In this document: in pieces, positions 59,124 through 64,000 of the stretch
Layout of the letters: every line of letters begins with the position of its first letter
Position numbering within the stretch: the first letter of the stretch is position 1
Source: Vitis vinifera
Taxonomy: Eukaryota; Streptophyta; Magnoliopsida; Vitales; Vitaceae
Assembly (NCBI RefSeq): GCF_030704535.1
Contig: NC_081818.1
Coordinates: 26,327,001 to 26,391,000 of the forward strand
Direction: 5' to 3'
Length of the DNA: 64,000 bases
Translations under genes and position numbers: made by a program
The notes under the pieces: generated by a model
What the model saw: only the letters and a program-made list of their open reading frames with translations
What the model was told of the DNA's origin: nothing
Databases searched by the model: none

Positions 59124-59839
59124 GCCTGCTTACAAGAACAACAAGGAGTTATGGTGCAATATTTATAAAAAAAAATTCAAAAATTATAGAACCTCCCCAT
59201 TAGATTGCTAAAATAATAATTGTTTCCTAATCTTCTGTTATACCAATCATGCATCCCTTCCTTTTGCTGTCATGTGATATAAATATCTAGTAAGTCTTCT
59301 CTCCAATCTTAATCAATAAATTATTTAGATAATTCTATTCATTTTTACTGAGTGCTTAAAATTCAAAGAAATTAAATCTAAGTTAGAGTTGCACACTGAC
59401 TAGAAATCAACCAAAAAAAAGGGGCCTGTGTGTTAGATATCAATGCGAGCATTGTCAATATCAGATGAATATTCTGATTTGAACTTTATGCCAGTTTGCT
59501 TACTACTCCAAATGGCAGTATAAGCAAGGAGTACAAGGATAAAATCAGTTTTGAATCCTGTTTTGTTTACCATATAAAACTACAAGATGGCAATTTATTA
59601 TTATTGGAATTTAAATTGTCGTTTTACTAGGAGCTAATACAAGAGGCAAAACAGTAGATATTTTACAAGTTGGAAGGACAAGAAATGACTTGGGATCCAG
59701 AGTAAGGTCAGTGTTGTTTTCAAAGGCCTGAGTAGAGCTCTCTGTTTTTGCCCTGAGAACAGTCTATATGGAAAGACACACACTAGCATGAAAAAGAGAA
59801 CTGATGAGGATGAATCTCTAAGATATATATAAAAAAAAA

Positions 59840-60430
59840 GGAATTTGTATTAGTTGCAATTAGGATTAGTCTTAGTTGGAATTAAATTAGAATTAGTATT
59901 AATTGGAATTAAATTAGGAATAGTATTTGTTGGAGTCAAATTAGGATTAGCTAGTTAGGTTATAATATTATTAGAATTTGAATTATGATAAGTTATCAGA
60001 GTCCTAATAGACTTTGGATGTTATAATAAGAATTAAAATCATAATAGGTTATTAGAATCTTAGTTGACTTTGGATTTCTTAGAGAAACCTATAAATAGGC
60101 TAATCTATGTAAATCAAATGGATGAATTGATTGATGTTAATAATATTACATTTTTTTCATTGCAATTATTGTCACCTTCAATGGTGAGATTCCATTGATT
60201 TTCTTCTAGATGGGACTCCTAGAAGGCCTTAGTGAAACTCTAAGGTTTCCATCTTTTCTTTGTCATTTCTTCTTTCTCTCTATTTTATTTTATTTTATTT
60301 TTCTCTACCATAAACTTTATTCCTTATTGCTCTCCTTATATTCTAAAATCAAAACCCTAGCCCACTTACTTTTGAGTGTAAGCAACCATCCTAGGGTTGT
60401 CCTATATCAAGAACCCAAGAGCAGAAAGGA
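59840..60430 (+). mobile_element. LTR-like segment (possible solo or truncated LTR)
   Basis: Repetitive upstream part (27-bp repeats), a TATA-type CCTATAAATAGGC at about 60089-60101, a leader-like part, then GATGGGACTCCTAGAAGGCC and CT-rich sequence. This is the U3-R-U5 layout common in grape Copia LTRs. No target duplication or paired LTR was found. Confidence 0.45.
59860..59967. repeat. 27-bp tandem repeat, three full units and one partial
   Basis: Units 59860-59886, 59887-59913, 59914-59940 and a partial from 59941, all variants of TTAGGATTAGTATTAGTTGG plus AATTAAA. They lie at the left edge of the LTR-like segment. Confidence 0.9.
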
Positions 60431-61727
60431 GCCAAAGTTAGAAAGAAAGGAAAGGAAGCTGGATTGTATAATTCGAATTACATCAATACTGGCTAAAGCA
60501 AGGGAAATGGGATATATTTTTGGACATAATAAATGATTGGTCTTAAATGGCATCTCTAGAGGCATGTTTACTCACTGGTTGGAGAATTTCATAAACTCTT
60601 GAGCTCAAAATATTTCTCAAAGGGACACTGGGACTTCTAACCCCAAAGTGATCAAATCCTTAGAATTCAGCAGGCAAAGCTTCTAAAATACAAAATGGGA
60701 AGGGGAAGCAGAAGCGAAGCCAACCACCAAGTAGTAATTTCTATGATAAATTTCAGTTATTATTTATATTCATATCTGTTCAACCAAAGAAAAGAATAAC
60801 AAAAAAGTGAAAGGACTAAATTCATAAACCAGTGCAAGACCCTCCTATGAGTATGAAGTTGAACATCTCTAAGAAGGATTGCTATATCTCTTCACAAACA
60901 TGACATATATGGCTTTAGCATGTATCTACAAGAGGCATTGTATTACAAGTAACACATGGAAAACCCACTCATAGCTCTATGCTAGGAGAAAAATGTAAAA
61001 CTTGCATAACTGAAGGGATGGTATATGGACAGAGGAGTCTCAAAATGTCTATGCTAAGACAGAAAGGGGTCAACTCAAGGACCATTCATAAGATGAAAAA
61101 TGGTGCCACTGGTATCAAGGATGCATCAAATAATGTCTACCAAAATAACAACCATAGACCGTAAGGTTCTAACAGACAATTCACTTTCTATTGGTTATCA
61201 ATATTTATTGAACTTCAGTTTACTCTAACAGAACACGTGCCAAGTCAAAGACCAGTATAATCGATATAACAAGGAGCATTGGTATTGAACAGACACCCAA
61301 GACATTCAGCCTTGGATTTGAGAGTGTTCCACTTGGACTAAGAGAAGTGGAGTATTATTAACACAATGTAATGCCAACAGGTGCAGTTGACAAGAATCCA
61401 AGACTTTTGATATATTTTGCATTAGTTATGCAATTATGACAAAATTTACTTACATACGAAAGTAAATTAAGAATATGGATATTTTTGTCCAGAAAATATA
61501 GCTAATAAAGAAAATAAAACCATCCAACTGTACCTCTAAAAGTAAAGAATCACATCCTCATTCTGATTTTATTCCTACCTCTTAGTTATTTCAATGTATA
61601 ATTTGCTCTCTATGCACGTATATTGGTGTAATATGAGTGTAATATTCAATGCAATAGAGGAGTGTTTCCTACCAAGGACATATTCTATTATAGTGCTCTT
61701 TCTTTTACTTTTGTAATTACATTTCAG

Positions 61728-61882
61728 GCCAGGAGCAACCTCAAGCTGAGCTGAAAGCAGAAAAAGCTCAGCCTAGCAGAAAAGCCAGCCAAACTCAGCC
61801 TGAACAGGCAAAAAATGAGCTAACGCAACCACTTCGACTCTTAGCATTTGATCACTTGAGAGTCAGATGGGATCAAAGATAA
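61728..61882 (+). other. Exon-like open segment encoding a Gln/Lys/Ala-rich peptide
   Basis: After a pyrimidine-rich run and ACATTTCAG, a GC-richer open frame of 51 codons runs to TAA at 61880-61882. It starts GQEQPQAELKAEKAQPSRKA and has no known domain. It could be a terminal exon of an unseen gene, part of a retroelement, or chance. Confidence 0.3.
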
Positions 61883-64000
61883 GAATGGTAAACTGCAATC
61901 CCATTAATGATCCCCGGAATAAATATATTTGCCACGTTTTACATTAAAATTGAAGCCATGAATTTATTCAAAGCTTATTCAATGAAACAAAGGGCACAAA
62001 ATATTCTAAAAGGATACAGCCAAGGCAAATACATGACGATATAGAAATATATCATGCATAATAACGTAATTGTCTAGTTTCATTTGAAATTATCAATTTC
62101 TTCCTCCCCAATTTAATACCATTAGGACATATATTTCCATAACGTATTATGATCTTGGCTCTTAAAGTACTTTATGGTGTAGAACCGAAGCTTACAGGTT
62201 CATTTACCTCCACCATAAAACAAATAATAATTATTCAATCAATAAATGTAATTATTAAAATTTGCAACATGAAACTGATTACAACTTGGATACGTTTAAC
62301 AAAAAATTATGAATACCAAGCTCCTCTAAGGAAATGGCTCAAGTAATTTCATCAGAAAGAGAACACGAACAATGATAAGCAATTGAATTTCTATCAAGTC
62401 TAAAGAATGTAACAACCTTGAAAAACAATTTAAGAAATGTGCATACACAAATCGAATGTCTAAAATTCATCGACTCAACTAAGGGTAGATTAGTTTCCAA
62501 AAATCACTTACGTGACGATATACTTGATAATGAAGTCCAATTGCTAACAGAAGTGGCACAATGGTGTTTGCCTATTGTCTCTCTCGCTCTCCCTCCCTCT
62601 CCTACTCACAACCACAGTTTTGAGGCGAAAGAAAATTAGGGCACATTTTTCCTTTATTATTTCATATATTTACAAACAAGCACCTGGAGAGTGGTACATT
62701 TTTCATAAGACCCTTGAATTATGTGATAATATGGATTTTAGACATTATTTGAAATAAAATTGATATTTGACCAACAATAAGAAAAATCAGCTCCAAATCC
62801 TAGAAGCAAGTCATGTTTACCTTGTGGCAAAAAATTACATACATTTTCTACAATTAGAAGTGTTCATTAACATCCAAGCGTATACCCATGTTCAAATTAT
62901 CTCACCCAACATGTATATAAGAAAAGCACAACTCTGGCTTAGATGCATCCATCCTACTCACATGTACTAACTATCAAAATAAGCAAATCCTTATTTAATT
63001 TCAGGTGGCATACTAGATGTTTGGATGTAAAGACCTTCAACAAACTTTCCTTTTAAACTACCTAGAAAAGCACAAGATCTTTAAAAGAAAAAAGAAAAAG
63101 AAGTTATGACCTTACGCATAAATCAAAAACCATAAATATCCAAAGGTAACACCTAGTTACATTAAAAATTTAAACCTTTTAAAAAATATTTACTTCAACA
63201 TAGCAACACTACAACATAAAGAAGAAACTTTATCCTCACTAAAAAAATAGAAATGGAATCTTTAGTGCCTAATAAAAGATGAAAACTTGTAGGTCTCCCA
63301 CCAAACTATAAATCTTTACATAAATAGGATTTAAATAGATACTTAGAGACATTATACCATACAATTTTATTGTGAAGTATAAGGCACACTATGTGCTTTA
63401 TTAAAGAATAAAATAGAATGTTGTATATAATTAATATCTGAAGTAACTTCAATAAGAGGCTTAACTGTTAAATAGTAACTACACCTTAGTGATTTAATAA
63501 AATAAATGTTAAATTGTGTTTATAAATGGAAATATAATATGAAATTTTGGTTAAACTAAACTCAATGGTCTATGATCCCTATTCAAGAAAGAAAATTTAG
63601 GAAATCGATAAAAAAAAATTTATGGAATTAAACAAGTTTTATAATGGAGAAATGCAAGGTAACATTAGAGACAAGTTAATAAAACTACCACACTCATCTT
63701 TATGTGAATGTGTATTTTAATGTATTTATATTTATGATCTACTTATATTAGTTTTCTCAAATGTTAGATCCACCAAGTGACTCTTTCATACTCAATATAT
63801 TGAGTAGAAAGAGAATGCTTGGGATTAAATTGAATGGTAATCTATCATAATATCTTTCTCAATCACTGGCATTATGTCATAAAGTCCCTTAAATTGAAAA
63901 TTTATGATTTACTTTACATGCACCATCCTGATCTAACTAAAGGATTCTACAAAGATTGTGGAGATGGTATCAAGAAAATATGTTAGTATTATTGCTATTA

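Larger units (their letters stand above)
59124..64000. other. F-box gene promoter and long intergenic stretch
   Basis: 59124 to about 59300 should contain the F-box promoter. The rest is AT-rich with no convincing gene. Listed separately are a 27-bp tandem repeat, an LTR-like segment, and a short exon-like open segment at 61728. Between 60450 and 61700, and from 61900 to the end, I see only unsupported short frames. Confidence 0.6.

Noticed and set aside
60210-60536. 108-codon open frame starting MGLLEGLSETLRF
   Set aside because: It starts inside the LTR-like segment, is partly low-complexity and has no recognisable domain.

Overview
This is nuclear DNA from a flowering plant: AT-rich, with multi-exon genes, plant-type LINE, Copia and LTR debris and SINE-like sequences. 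The proteins and transposon types point to a woody eudicot, most likely grapevine (Vitis); the species is inference. I see no prokaryotic operon, CRISPR array, canonical tRNA or rRNA gene. Seven protein genes can be modelled exon by exon with consistent splice phases. They are TPLATE (minus, 1091-8928), two tandem peroxisomal 4-coumarate:CoA ligase-like paralogues (minus, 11119-14026 and 18418-20730), a chloroplast SET-domain/Rubisco LSMT-like protein (plus, 22610-27299), a membrane-anchored kelch-repeat protein (minus, 28844-34015), mitochondrial cytochrome c1 (plus, start codon 41198, stop 52844, with a 5'UTR exon near 39440) and a one-exon F-box/DUF295 protein (minus, 57993-59123).

Layout: TPLATE fills the left 9 kb and is followed by a 2.2 kb stretch with a possible LTR-type remnant. 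The two ligase genes have almost identical exon sizes and are separated by 4.4 kb of AT-rich DNA that holds a decayed satellite and G-rich tracts. The SET gene and the kelch gene converge tail to tail, with a tRNA-derived SINE between them. The kelch gene and cytochrome c1 diverge head to head across about 5.4 kb, which contains a 3.1 kb TG...CA element with a 5-bp target duplication (probably a solo LTR) sitting inside an older inverted repeat. The introns of cytochrome c1 hold a stack of nested LINE insertions whose order can be read from their target duplications. The right third contains a decayed Copia polyprotein, the F-box gene, and about 4.9 kb of mostly featureless DNA with an LTR-like segment.

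The genes are unrelated housekeeping or metabolic genes and do not form a pathway, apart from the tandem ligase pair. The most interesting observations are structural: two independent partial exon duplications that carry their splice donors with them (TPLATE exon 4 and kelch exon 4); different peroxisomal C-termini on the two ligases (-PKL and -SKL); absence of the usual Asn-His motif in the SET protein; a near-perfect 57-bp hairpin in an intron; and a datable series of LINE insertions. I did not find a convincing new biological system.
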